Both the position numbers and the translations under genes were made by a program. From positions 217,290 through 281,289 of the forward strand of contig LNAC01001226.1 in the NCBI GenBank assembly GCA_002007465.1: a stretch of 64,000 bases of DNA, given 5' to 3'. Positions 45,140 to 56,402 of this stretch are shown in pieces (positions within the stretch are counted from its first letter, which is position 1; every line of letters starts with the position of its first letter). The stretch is from Ailurus styani (lineage: Eukaryota; Chordata; Mammalia; Carnivora; Ailuridae). The notes under the pieces are model-generated. The model did not search any database, was not told where the DNA came from, and worked only from the letters and a program-made list of their open reading frames with translations.

Positions 45140-45400
45140 ATGTCCTTTGAATGTTTGAAGATAACTAACTCTAGCATTCCTGTTGCCCTTTTAAAATTAT
45201 TTAATCTATTTATCCTTACTGTCTTTCTATCTGTGAATCCCATAATAAAACACAATAATATATAGATATGATCTGAAAAGCTTTTCGACTCAGTGGTACT
45301 GTTTATCTGAATCTGAGTTGTATGCTTTTTATGGATATCTCTGTAGATTCCATTAACTTTGAGATCACACATTCTGAGATACTCATAATGTAATTCATTG
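45140..45400 (+). mobile_element. Candidate ancient CR1-like LINE relic
   Basis: 'TTGCCCTTTTAAAATTATTTAATC', 'AAAACACAATAATATATAGATATGATCTGA' and 'CAGTGGTACTGTTTATC' loosely follow a CR1/L3 segment as I recall it (GTTGCCCTTCTCTGGAC...AACACAATACTCCAGATGTGGTCTGA...ATGGTACTGTTACCTC). The minus-strand frame of 105 codons at 45112-45429 opposes it and is unlikely to be a gene. Confidence 0.3.
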
Positions 45401-45429
45401 GAACTGTTTCTTTGTAATTTTATATGCAT

Positions 45430-45934
45430 AGAGTTCTGTTAATTTATTTTCTGGTGAAGTATGTTTGCCTAGTTAGATTTGTTAAGAAGTTATTTTACAA
45501 ATATATTTAATTTTAAGTTGAACTTCCTGTGACCTCTTTAACAGAGTGCTTATTAGATCAAATTTTGTTGTGATTGGGAAAAAAAGATTTTTTAGTTTTT
45601 TTCTCTTTTGGAAATGTTTCTCATAAACGAATATGTAGACAATAGGTCACATGTGTCAAGAGCGCTGCTAATCATGTAAATAAATATGCAAGTCCTACCA
45701 CTGAACCAACCACCAATCTTCTCCGCATGTCTAGTAAGCCTTTACATAATCTGACTCCTACCTAATTTTGGGCCACTCTCTTTTTCACTTACTGTTTCAG
45801 CCACAGTGATTCTGGAATAGCCTTCTTCTAGCTATTACTGATCACCCATATGCTAATCTAGGAGCTTTGCAGATTGGCTCCTTTATGTTTTGTTTTTTTT
45901 TTTAACTTCCCTACTTTACTCCCCACCCCCTATT
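45430..45934. other. Mostly unassigned; weak L2-like stretch
   Basis: Positions 45735-45870 ('GCCTTTACATAATCTGACTCCTACCTAATTTTGGGCCACTC...CAGCCACAGTGATTCTGGAATAGCCTTC') resemble the L2/L3 group's 'CATGATCTGGCCCCTGCCTACC...CAGCCACACTGGCC'. The match is too short for a confident call. Confidence 0.4.
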
Positions 45935-46880
45935 TTATAGAGACATAATTGACATAAAACACTGTGTGAGTGAAAGGTGTAAAGTGGATTGATTTGATAC
46001 ATTTATATTTTGCAAAATGACTATCACCATAGCAGTAGCTAACACCTCCATCATGCCACATAATTACTATTTCTTTTTTGTGGTGAAAACATACTCTCTC
46101 GGCAACTTTCAAGTATATAATACAGTATTACTATAATCACCCTGCTATACATTAGATACCTAGAATTTATTCACCTCACAACTGTAAGATTGTACTCTTT
46201 GATCAATGTCTCCCCATTGCCTCCACCCTCACCTCCTGGTAACCACCATTCTAGTCTCTGTTTCTAGGAGTTTAGCTGTTTTAGATTTGATGTTTAAATG
46301 ATATTATACAGTATTTGTCTTTCTCAGTTTCTTATTTCACTTAGCATCAGGCCCTCAAGGCCCAACTTTGTTTTCATGAGTAGCAGGATGCCTTCTTCCT
46401 CATGGCTGAATAATAATATTCCATTTTGTATACATACCACATTTTCTTTATCCTTTCATCTGTTGATGGCTACTTAGGTTGTTTACATGTCTTGGCTATT
46501 GTAAATAATGCTGCTATGAACATGCGGGTGCAGATATCTCATCCATATAGTATTTTTATATACTATATAATATATAGGTATATCCCCAGAAGTGAAATTG
46601 CTGGATCATATGGTAATTCTGTTTTTAATTTTTTGAGGAAACTCCATATTGTTCCATAGTGGCTGTACCAATTTATAATTCCACCAACAGTATATAGGGG
46701 CTCCCTTTTTTCAACATTCTTATGAGTACTGCTTAGCTTTTCTCTTTTTGATGATAGCCATCTTAACCAGTATAAGATAATATTTCATTGTAGTTTTGAT
46801 TTGCATTTCCCTAATAATTTTGAGCATCTTTTCATGGACATGTTGGCCATTCATATATTTTCTTTGGAGAATTTTATACC
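45935..46880 (-). mobile_element. LINE-1 3' UTR and ORF2 end (L1M-like)
   Basis: Antisense landmarks in order: 'TAGAGACATAATTGACATAAAACACTG', 'CATTAGATACCTAGAATTTATTCACCTCACAACTG', 'TCACTTAGCATCAGGCCCTCAAGG', 'GCTATTGTAAATAATGCTGCTATGAACATGCGGGTGCAGATATCTC' and 'AAATTGCTGGATCATATGGTAATTC'. The element stops at the TATC microsatellite at 46880. Confidence 0.88.
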
Positions 46881-46898
46881 TATCTATCTATCTATCTT
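46878..46898. repeat. (TATC)n microsatellite at an L1 junction
   Basis: About five TATC/CTAT units lie exactly where ORF2-end sequence changes to ORF1/5'-region sequence. Confidence 0.85.
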
Positions 46899-46899
46899 T

Positions 46900-48575
46900 T
46901 GTGGTTTCATACAAAAGGATCTGGATGTCTGTTTCTTTCCCCAAGTTAGGGATGTTTTCAGCCATTATTTCTCTTAGTAAGCTTTCTGCCCCTTTTTCTT
47001 TCTTTTCTCATTCTGGGACCCCTATCATGCATATAATGGTGGTGTCCCCAAAGTACCTTAGGCCATCACTCTTTTTCATTCTTTTTAGTTTTTACTCCTC
47101 TGATTGGATGAATTTTCCTTCTCTGTTTTTGAGTTTCTTAATACTTTTTTCTGCTTCATCTAGTCTGCTGTTACACCCTTCTACTGAATTTTTAGGTTTA
47201 CTTATTGAATTCTTTAGTTCCGTGATTTCTGTTGATGCTTTTTAATATTTTATATCTCTTGGCTGGAATTCTTACTTTGTTCATGAATTCTTCTTCCAGC
47301 CTTGGCGAGCATCTTTGTGACCATTATTTTGATTCTCTGTGTAAGCCTATTTGTGTAGTTTTATTTTGTTCTTTGGTTTGGAATATATTCCTCTGTTCCT
47401 TCATTGTCCTTGATATTTTTGTGTTGTTTCTGTGTATTAAATGAGACAGCCATTTCTCCCAACCCTGAGAGAGTGATCTTGTATATAAAATAAACCTTGT
47501 CAATCAGCACAGATCTGGTTTTCTCTCAATGCGTTCTTCTTTAATCTTACTGCCTCTCAGTAGTTTTAGGGTGTGCTAAGAGCTGTTAGTGACCCAAAAG
47601 AGTAGATTACACTCAGTACATATGCAGATCAACTGGAAGCTGTATCCTCAGGCAACAGCTGGGAAAGTATGTCGTTGGGCCTCTTCCTGAGAGAAACTGG
47701 AAGGTGAGTATTTTTGCCTTCTCCCACTGTTCTAGGCTTGAGCGTCTAGCTGTTTGTGTGGGGATGAAGAAGTATGTTCCTGGGTCCATCAAGAACTACT
47801 TCTTTGTTTACTACAATCCTGTGGGACTACTGAACAGAAGCCCTGCTGGCTATCAGAACCAGACCATTTGGAGACCCTTACTTTGGTCAGCAACTGCTAA
47901 GTTTGGGTGCAGAAGTGTGTATAATCTTCTTCCAGGGAGATACTAGTGACTTGGGGCAGGCAGGAGAGAGAGAGAGAGAGGGAGATGTCTACGAATCTCT
48001 CTGTTCTCAGTTGAGGCTCACGGTCAGCCCCTAGATGCATGCTTAATTAGAAGGTTGACCCCTGGTAAGAGCTTTTAAACTATGAAGTTAGGCCTTATTT
48101 AGGGAAAGACTGGAAATTGGACATTTTTTTGCCTGCTCCCTCTGTGCTGAGCTCTGGGGTGACAGCTGCAGGAAGTGTTTGCTCCTGTTAACTACTTCTT
48201 TATTTGCTATGGTTTTATGGACTTAAGCCCCATTGGCTTTCACAGTTAGATGTTTTAGGGGCCTATTCTTCAAATGAAAATCTTTAAAGTTAGGGTGCTA
48301 GATGTGGGGTCCAAACCTTTCACTCTTCAGTGAGAAGCTGGGAGGGGGGAGTTCCCTCCCAATTATATGGTGGTACGCTGTGGATTGACTTTATGGAAAA
48401 GAATGTGTCTCAGCCTTTCCTACCCATTTCAGTGTGATATTTTCTCATTCACCTGATCTGTAGGAGTTACTCAGCTAGTTTCTGGATTTCTTTCAGAGGG
48501 AATTTTTCACGTATAGCTATTAATTTAGTATATCATGGAGAAGGGATGCTCAGGAACTCCTTACATCACCATCTT
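46900..48575 (-). mobile_element. Probable LINE-1 5' portion: ORF1 region and 5' UTR
   Basis: Antisense L1 ORF1-region blocks: 'TTTCTTTCCCCAAGTTAGGGATGTTTTCAGCCATTATTTCTC', 'GCTTTCTGCCCCTTTTTC', 'TCTGGGACCCCTATCATGCATATAATGGTGG' and 'CTTCATCTAGTCTGCTG'. A less AT-rich sequence follows to about 48575, as expected for a 5' UTR. The plus-strand 149-codon frame at 46796-47245 is an antisense shadow. Most of ORF2 is missing between this block and the 3' block to its left. Confidence 0.6.
47962..47983. repeat. (GA)n short microsatellite
   Basis: AGGAGAGAGAGAGAGAGAGG within the presumed L1 5' UTR. Confidence 0.85.
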
Positions 48576-50209
48576 TAAATACTGCTCTCTTTCATGTCTT
48601 TAATGTCTCTTCTCAAATCTGAATTCTTCAGAGACTTTTCCTTTGAACTCAGTCTAGGGTAGTTTCTATTATGTCACCCTACAATATTTTATTCATGACA
48701 TTAATTACTATAATAATTGTTTTACCTATTTATTTTATTAATTTATTTATTTTCTTTCTCACTCTACAGTACTTAAAATTTATGAGAACAAGTATATATT
48801 ATATATATTACTATACATTTACTAAATATATACTATATATTTAATATGTATTTTTATAATATACAGTTCAGTGAGTGAGCCACTTTCTCCTTCCACCAAT
48901 TTGAGTTTTTATATATATATTTATTATTTATATAGATTTATATTTATATTATATATTTATTATTATTTATATATATGTGTGTGTGTCTCTCTCTCTTGAT
49001 AGATAGGGAGTGTAGAATATTTTCTATTTAGAACCCTAATTGATGGATGGAGAGAATGAGTCACATTGAGCTATTTACTCCTTCAATATGTGGATAGGAA
49101 AGAATTTATAAAATTTTAAAATAATTTAAGAATTCAGATTTATTAGGAAATCTTATTTAGGTATTTTCTAATAATTTCATATGTAACCTTTGACCTGAAA
49201 ATTCTAGCATTGTGGTTAAATAGGTTTTTGTATTATTTTAATCCAGTAGTAATAATGTAGTTACTTTATCCAATAGAACTATATTCAGTGATTTTAGTGG
49301 GTTGAAATGATGACATGGTTCAAAAATATATATATATATTTCCAAAAAATATTTTTAAATATTGTCAGATTTCTTAAATTTTCAGCATATCTATATTTAC
49401 AGTTAAAACTTTTATATAGACCATAAAAGAATTTGAAATGCACTAATTTTTTTATTTTATCATCAACTAAATCAGCATTGTATTCCTTTTAGTTTAAAGA
49501 AATTTTTTCTTACTTTTTAAATATCATGACTGTATTTCTTTCAAAAAAACAAAGCAGAATTTTTTTTCTCCATTTGATGATTTAAAGCAGTATTCAAAAG
49601 AATATGAAATAAGCTGCTTTGTTATCAACAGACACATAACCAAAATAAAAGTGTGCTTTCATCAAATTAAAAAAACTATGTGGAAAAAAGCCTTCTTGAA
49701 AGATATATTGAAATATAATATGGATTAATTGTGCTCATTTTAGTGTAGGAGGAAATAAAACACACCTTAAAGGAGTAATAGAAATGATTTGTTATACAAA
49801 AAGTGTGCTCATACTAGACAAGATTTGACTGGATATGCTTATGTTACTAAAACAATGGATAAGAAAATAAATTCTATTTTCATAAAAAAGATATACATTT
49901 AGGTATACATTATAATAGTGAAAACAAATGTAAGACAGAGTTCAAGAACTGTTTGAATTTTTTGTAACTACCCATCTTACTGAGCATATTTTCTTATAGA
50001 ATTTAGCAATATAAATAATCATATAGAGAGTCAGAAAAGTGCGTGTTAGGGACTCAAAACACTATTCATAGAAAGAATAAATAAAATAGTGGGAGAATAA
50101 GCTAATACTTCAGCTTATTATCTATACTGTCTTAGAATATCAATTTTTTGTGAATGGAAATATATTTCTTAATTTATCAAATTATATATTCCTGTGTTAT
50201 CTCTATTAT
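48576..50209. other. Unassigned, extremely AT-rich sequence
   Basis: No gene. It contains TA-rich low-complexity sequence at 48795-48996 and a short (TA)n at 49327-49340. Confidence 0.5.
48795..48996. repeat. AT-rich low-complexity with (TA)n, (TG)n and (CT)n
   Basis: ATATATATTA-type sequence, then TATATATATTTATTATTTATATA at about 48910-48970, passing into GTGTGTGTGTCTCTCTCTC near 48977-48996. Confidence 0.85.
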
Positions 50210-51330
50210 TTTTAAATTAATTTTATTGAGGTATAACATATATAATGAAAAGCATTTTAAATATACAGTGTGATAGATTTGACATATGTAGACATGTAAC
50301 CACCATTCTAAACAAGATACAAAGCATTTCCTTCATGCCAAAATATTCCTTATGTTCCTTTGCAGTCTTTTCCCCTTGCTTGCCCCAAGCATAGGAAACT
50401 GCTGATAATTGACATTGTAAAGATGCAGTTTCATGTAACTTGTATTGTTCCTTTTTGAAGTTGATAGTTATCTTTGTTCTGATGTATAAAACCTGCCCTT
50501 TTTTTCTCTGATCTCAGATATTTTCTTACGTTGTTTACAATTATTATTATGAATTTTGGTGATGTTTGATGTTTATCTTGCTTTAGAGTAGGTCTTAACA
50601 TTTATATTTTGTGAAAATTGGAAAAATTCAGCTTTTATTTTTTTCAAATGTTTTTATGTTGCTCTCTACTTTTCCACCTGAGATTACCTTATTCATATGT
50701 TAGACTACTAGATATTGTTCTAGATGTCACTGGAACTGTTTTTTCTTTTCTTTTCATTTCTTTTCTTTTTCTGCTCTTTATACTTTATTCGAATAATTTT
50801 TATTGCCCTGTCTTCAGTGTCACCAATATCTTCTTTTGCAGTAATCTTCGTATTGAACTTGCTTATAATTTCTAGAGTTATTTTATTTGACAGTTTATAT
50901 TTTTCAGTTTTAAAATAAAATTAGGGGAAGTTGACAATTATATAAATGTTGTCTCACTTTTTTTTCTTTTGGACTCATTATCTTTACATTTTATTTTAAT
51001 CCTTGAACATACTTATAATAGCACTTTAATGTCCTTTGGGTGCCAAATTCATCAGCTTAGACATTTCTAGGTTCATTTCTATTGGCTGGTTTTTCCCCCT
51101 ATGTGATAGATCATATTTTCTTGTTTATTCACATGTATAGTAATTTTTGTTTGGATACTGAACATCTTGACTATCATGTTGTTTAATACCTTCATATTAT
51201 TGTTTTCCTTCAGAGAGTTGTTGAGGTTTATTCTGGCAAGCAGTTACTTCACTTATGGATCAGGTAGATTTTTTTTGAGGCTGTTTAAAACCATTTTTAG
51301 GTTAGAATAGCCTTTAAAGTTACTATTCCT
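50210..51330 (-). mobile_element. Ancient L1/HAL1-like LINE, left part
   Basis: It opens with an old L1 3' end in antisense ('TTAATTTTATTGAGGTATAACATATATAATGAAAAGC', 'ATGTAACCACCATTCTAAACAAGATAC'). It continues with 5'-type antisense sequence ('TTGTTTGGATACTGAACATC', 'GAGTTGTTGAGGTTTATTCTGGCAAGCAGTTACTTC'). It resumes after the young L1 at 52417. It is very diverged and could be more than one element. Confidence 0.5.
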
Positions 51331-52400
51331 TGCACAGCAAAGGAAACAGTCAACAAAACCAAAAGGTAACTCACAGAATGGGAGATGATATTTGCAAATG
51401 ACATATCAGATAAAGGGCTAGTATCCAAAATCTATAAAGAACTTATCAAACTCAACACCCAAAGAACAAATAATCCAATCAAGAAATGGGCAGAAGACAG
51501 GAACAGACATTTCTGCAAAGAAGACATCCAAAAGGCCACCAGACACATGAAAAAGTGCTCAATATCACTCGGCATCAGGGAAATACAAATCAAAACCTCA
51601 ATAAGATATCACCTCATACCAGTCAGAATGGCTAAAATTAACAAGTCAGGAAATGACAGATGTTGGCGAGGATGTGGAGAAAGGGGAACCCTGCTACACT
51701 GTTGGCAGGAATCCACGCTGGTGCAGCCACTCTGGAGAACAGTATGGAGGTTCATCAAAAAGTTGAAAATAGAACTACCCTACAACATAGCAATTGCACT
51801 ACTGGTATTTACCCCAATGATACAAAGATAGTGATCTGAAGGGGCACTTGCACCCCAATGTTTATAGCAGCAATGTCCATAATAGCCAAACTATGGAAAA
51901 AGCCTAGATGTCCATGAACAGATGAATGGATAAAGAAGATTTGGTATATATATATACGATGGAATATTATGCAGCCATCCAAAAAATGGTATCTTGGCAT
52001 TTGCAACAACTATTGCAGTTTGCCATTTGCAACAATGTGGATGGAACTAGAGGGTATTATGCTAAGTGAAATAAGTCAATCAAAGAAAGACAATTATCCT
52101 ATGATCTCACTGATATGAGGAATTTGAGAAACAAGACAGAGGATCATAGGGAAAAGGAGGGAAAAATGAAACAAGATGAAACCAGAGAGGGAGACAAACC
52201 ATAAAAGACTCTTAATCTCAGGAAACAAACTAAGGTTTACTGGAGTGGAGGAGGGGTGGGAGGGATGGGGTGGCTGGGTGATGGACACTGCAGAGGGTAT
52301 GTGCTATGGTGAGCACTGTGAGTTGTGTAAGACTGATGAATCACAGATCTATATCCCTGAAACAAATAATACATTATGTGTTAATAAAAGAAAAAAAAAA
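51331..52400 (+). mobile_element. Young 5'-truncated carnivore LINE-1
   Basis: A 1.07-kb 3' portion of a carnivore L1: C-terminal ORF2, 3' UTR, and an A-rich tail at 52388-52400. It is flanked by a perfect 16-bp duplication, TAAAGTTACTATTCCT, at 51315-51330 and 52401-52416. The 3' UTR carries a G-quadruplex motif (GGGGTGGGAGGGATGGGG, 52253-52270). The insertion splits an older LINE. Without the ORF2 endonuclease and reverse-transcriptase domains it cannot move by itself. Confidence 0.96.
51385..51831 (+). pseudogene. LINE-1 ORF2 C-terminal remnant
   Basis: This frame of 148 codons is in the sense direction of the surrounding L1 and is the end of its replicase ORF2p, beyond the reverse-transcriptase domain. 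Recognisable stretches include '[17 protein letters not shown]', '[15 protein letters not shown]', '[17 protein letters not shown]', '[15 protein letters not shown]' (the Cys-containing C-terminal motif) and '[12 protein letters not shown]'. The apparent start codon is internal, because the 5' part of ORF2 was never inserted. Near 51803 the frame shifts by one missing base relative to the consensus I remember. A later CGA-to-TGA change (about 51835) would stop the original frame too. It has no cellular function and serves only as a dead-on-arrival marker. Confidence 0.93.
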
Positions 52401-52416
52401 TAAAGTTACTATTCCT

Positions 52417-52945
52417 ACTACTGAGGCACAACACTTATGTATTCTACCAAAAGCCCAGTTGTTCAACAAAGTCTCTACACTCTGGTTTGTCTGAACTTAA
52501 ACTTCTCTTAGTCCTGAGTGACCTTTGGGAACTATTCAGGCTGTAGCACCCCAGTAATTCTTCTTTTCTTCTTTGTACGTGTTTATGGAGTTCTACTGTA
52601 TTTCTGCACAGATTACTATTTAGACAAATACTCAAGGGAACTCCTTTGCAGAATTTTGGAGCTTTTACTCTCCACAGGTCTCTCCTCTCCAACTCTCTGA
52701 CTCTCAAATTCTAGCTGCCTCAGACTTTCTAACTGCATTGCCAAGCTCTAATTGGATTTTTCTTCCCTATGCTGGAGTTCAGTATATGCCTAGAGATAGA
52801 AAGCTAGGCACTTACAAGGTTAAATTTGTGTTTCCCACCTCTCAAATATCAAAATACTGTTTGGGCTGTTTCCCAATGTATGCAAGCAGTAGTTTGTTAT
52901 TTTTTTGGTTCTTTACTTCAGTAGAACTAGTCTGTTACTAGTTGG
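52417..52945 (-). mobile_element. Ancient L1/HAL1-like LINE, right part
   Basis: Antisense 5'-region landmarks as I remember them: 'ACTGAGGCACAACACTTATGTATTCTACC', 'GACAAATACTCAAGGGAACTCC', 'CTCCACAGGTCTCTCCTCTCCAACTCTCTGACTCTCAAATTCTAGCTGCCTCAGACTTTC' and 'TGTGTTTCCCACCTCTCAAATATCA'. These continue from 51330, so the young L1 landed inside this element. Confidence 0.6.
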
Positions 52946-52949
52946 TAGC

Positions 52950-54395
52950 TATTCACTTTATTTTTAATGAAGTATGTTCATACAAAAACTTTGAAGTTTT
53001 ATTGTTTTGTATATTTTTTCACAAATCAAATATTAGGTTTATAATTAATTTTTATTTCAGTCATAATTCATACTCACCAAAATTTATACATTGTTTTTAG
53101 GACAACTGTGCTTAAATATACCCACTCTATTGCAAAAGAAAATAATTACAGAGAAGTTGGCTGTTGAAAACTGCCATCTTTTAAATGGCTTTTATAACTC
53201 TTCCAGTAGATGTAAGTGATAATCCTTTGATGTAAAATACTTTCAATGTTTAAATTTTATTGCAAATGGAATTTTTGAAAAAAAAAAGTGAAAATAGATA
53301 TTTACAAGTGGCAGTAAATTATATTAAATAATAATAAATATTTCACATGCATAAATGAAGTTAATATTTATGGTTGGGTTTTCTAAATCATATCACAGTA
53401 CAATCAGTGCAAAGTGGTACAATGGTTCAAATGTTCATCCTTTTATAAATAATACCTCAAAGAATCACTCCGGTAATTTAGAGAGAAATGGATCACTTCA
53501 ATAATGTTGTTTTAGAAACTATAAAAAGATCCCTGATGAAATATAGTTTGTTTTTATTTTTTATAGTTAATTTTTATATAATGTGCATGTTCTATATAAT
53601 GACAGCTCTATAATTTGAAAGTCAACTTGCTGTTCCACTCAGCTTTTTAGTGACTGAATTTTAATTCTTAAAAAGGAAAGACAGGAACACAGGCCTCTAT
53701 TTAGGAAGAACAAAAACATTATCAGTGTGAAGTTTCTGCTCATGATTCTCAGGATGTTGGCTTGCCTCAGCTTGGATGTTCAGTGATTGGTTGTACAAAA
53801 TTTTTCCAGGAAGAAACTCAGAAGTGGAAACAAGATGACCCTTACTAGGAAGAATCTCAGAAAATAATGCTCTAAAAGAGAAGGTGCTGTTGGACAAGGG
53901 ACATGTTAGTCTGTTAGTCCTCCCACTAAAAAAAAAAAGTGATAATGGACTAGCTTTTTTGGATTCCATTAAAATAAGAAGCTTAGGAAAAAAAGCATTG
54001 CTGATCTTTTGAGTTTCAAGAAAACAGTGAGTGAGAAGCAAGGTATCATTAATGTGAACATAAGACAATAATAAATAAAGGAAGTTTAAATAAGAAGCTG
54101 CCTGTAAATTGGGAAAAAGAATTACACCAATACAACACCAAATGGATCTTGCTCATCAAAGAAATTTTGAAATTTGCTCTCAAGAAAATTAGATAACACT
54201 ACAAAAAGGTGAAAATCTGTTTACTCAGTATTCTAAAATTAAGACCAGCAACCAAAAAGGAGTAAGTTTACCACCACAACTATAGTGATAAGTTTAGGGA
54301 TTTATTGAAATAATTTTACTAGAGAGAAATGATACTGGTATAATTGGCACAGTCAACAGTTTGTAGCCAAGTTTATCTTAATTTTCTTTGTTTCA
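52950..54395. other. Unassigned AT-rich non-coding sequence
   Basis: No gene or family was recognised. The minus frame of 123 codons at 53697-54068 is the longest frame here outside a transposon. It has no domain, signal peptide or homologue I can recall, and the composition is ordinary, so I do not call it a gene. Confidence 0.45.
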
Positions 54396-54411
54396 CATTT
54401 TGCTAGCTTTT

Positions 54412-54591
54412 TTTTTTTTTAATTTTGACAGAGAGAGATCACAAGTAGGCAGAGAGGCAGGCAGAGAGAGAGAGGAGGAAGCAGGCTTCCCGCTGAGCAG
54501 GGAGCCCGATGCGGGCCTTGATCCCAGGACCCTGAGATCATGACCTGAGCTGAAGGCAGAGGCCTTAACCCACTGAGCCACCCAGGCACCC
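54412..54591 (-). mobile_element. Young carnivore SINE, mustelid-like subfamily
   Basis: Poly-T start, 'GATCACAAGTAGGCAGAGAGGCAGGCAGAGAGAG' module, 'CGCTGAGCAGGGAGCCCGATGCGGGCC' and the head at the right ('CCACTGAGCCACCCAGGCACCC'). A perfect 12-bp duplication, TTGCTAGCTTTT, lies at 54400-54411 and 54592-54603. The low divergence indicates a recent insertion. Confidence 0.97.
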
Positions 54592-54779
54592 TTGCTAGCT
54601 TTTATAGTATAAAGTATAATATACATTTTTTCTAATAAATAATCATTCCTTTGAAGACCATCAAGTCTAATTAATAATTTTTTGACTGTCCATTCACCAT
54701 TTACTAATTTGCTTATAATCAATTATATTTTATATAGCACCTTCTTCAAAGGATATGGGGAGTATATTAAAATAAAAGA

Positions 54780-55015
54780 ACTAGTATTTATTGAGCATCT
54801 ATCATATACTTTCTAGGCTTTTATATAATAATTATTTTACTTGATCTTTATAATTACACTAGGAAGTATATAGATATGGCCTCGTTTTCATAGATGATGA
54901 AAATGAGACTAAGTATTTAAGACATTTATCCAGCTAGCATGTAGCAGAGTCTACATTATAATCCAAATTAATCTTATACCAAAGCTCCTGCATACTCTTT
55001 CCACTCTTCTAGAAT
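54780..55015 (-). mobile_element. MIR SINE
   Basis: Antisense MIR order: 'GTATTTATTGAGCATCTATCATATACTTTCTAGGC', 'ACACTAGGAAGTATATAGATATGGCCTCGTTTTCATAGATGATGAAAATGAGACTAAG', 'CAGCTAGCATGTAGCAGAG' and 'ACCAAAGCTCCTGCATACTCTTTCCAC'. It is nearly full length and diverged. Confidence 0.78.
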
Positions 55016-56200
55016 ATTGAACTAAAATTTTTGTTTTAAAAGTTTAAGATTATGCATCTAAAGACATAAAATAATAGGAAAATGTCAAATACCATGTGCT
55101 ATTTATACAGTGGATAAAAATGCTTTGCATTACATTAAAATTGTAACTTTAAAGCAGCATGACATTTTAAATTGTTTGACTAGCTGGCTTCTTTAAGGAG
55201 CTACTTCTCTATAGTGGAGGAAACTCTTCCACTCACATGTGACAAACATCTTAGGTGGTGTAAGAGGATACGGTATTTCAAGAAATTAACATTGTAATAT
55301 CATAGCTGAAAGAACTTATGAATGATTATTCTTTCCAAGCTTCTGTCTTGCATTGTAAAATTGTTTAAATTACTCAGTATAGATGGGTCAACTGCTGTCC
55401 TTAAACTTAAAACTCCTATAGGCCATGCCAGTATTTCATTTATTCTTCAACTGTCCACCCCAAATTTCTCCTAGTCTAATTTAAATTTAAATCTTTAATC
55501 TAAATCTGTTTATTAACCATATGCAGTAGAAGTCACCAGCATCTCCATGTGTGTTTAAATCATCTCTCTTCTCTGAACTAATACTACTTAAGGGAAGACA
55601 AAGACCACACATCATCTGCAGGCTGGTTTGTCATGTTTCCCTATTAAAATTTGTTATTATAAATGATTCAAGACTCAGTAGTGACCCCAAAGTAAGTATA
55701 TGTTAGTAGATTTTATGGTAGCATATTGAATTCAAATACCTAAATAATACTACCTGCATAGAGAAAAAATTAATTCCAACAAAGTTTGGACAACTGTTTG
55801 ATTTTCCACCAGATTCCATTGTAAAACTGGAGGCTGTGAAAAATGTTTAACTACTTGAAATTATAAAAGTTTGAAAACCTATAAAAGGAATACCCTAAAA
55901 AATAAATTATATACTAAACAAAATAATAATGTTCATCCCAAAGTAGCAACATTTTCTTTTTTTCAATGCAAGAAAAGTATGGCAATATAATTATTCTACT
56001 AGCTATTCTGTACATGTTTTAACACTGATACTCTTCCTATTTTAGTAGTAACATCAAATTATTTAACAAGTCCAGTGTATCAAACTAATTTGTGTAAACA
56101 CTATGCAATTAATTAGATATTCATAATTATTAAGTTTTACTATTTTATCTCCCCCCATGGATGTAGGGATGTAGGGATGTAGGAAGAGTCAAGATTTTAA
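55016..56200. other. Unassigned AT-rich non-coding sequence
   Basis: No gene. Three tandem GGATGTA units occur at about 56159-56182. Confidence 0.45.
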
Positions 56201-56211
56201 AAAAATCATAT

Positions 56212-56392
56212 ATATATAAAACATTTTATATATATATTGGGGGGAGGGGCAAAGGTTGAGGGAGAGAGAGAATCTTAAGCAGGTTCCATGCTTGAAGCCT
56301 GATGTGGGGCTCACTCTTACAACCCCAAGACCATGACCCCAGGTGAAATCAAGAGTCAGGCACTCAACTGACAAAGCCACCCAGGCATCTAC
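56212..56392 (-). mobile_element. Carnivore tRNA-derived SINE, older subfamily
   Basis: A diverged SINE: 'GAAGCCTGATGTGGGGCTCAC' and 'GACCATGACCCCAGGTGAAATC', with the head 'CAAAGCCACCCAGGCATC' at the right. It is flanked by a perfect 10-bp duplication, AAAATCATAT, at 56202-56211 and 56393-56402. A G-rich stretch (GGGGGGAGGGG) lies near the tail. Confidence 0.9.
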
Positions 56393-56402
56393 AAAATCAT
56401 AT

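Noticed and set aside
46796..47245. 149-codon plus-strand open frame, the longest in the window
   Set aside because: Antisense to L1 ORF2-end and ORF1-region sequence and crossing the TATC junction; hydrophobic, serine/phenylalanine-rich translation typical of antisense L1.
53697..54068. 123-codon minus-strand open frame
   Set aside because: No start context, splice structure, domain or homologue that I can recognise; length is within chance expectation for 64 kb.
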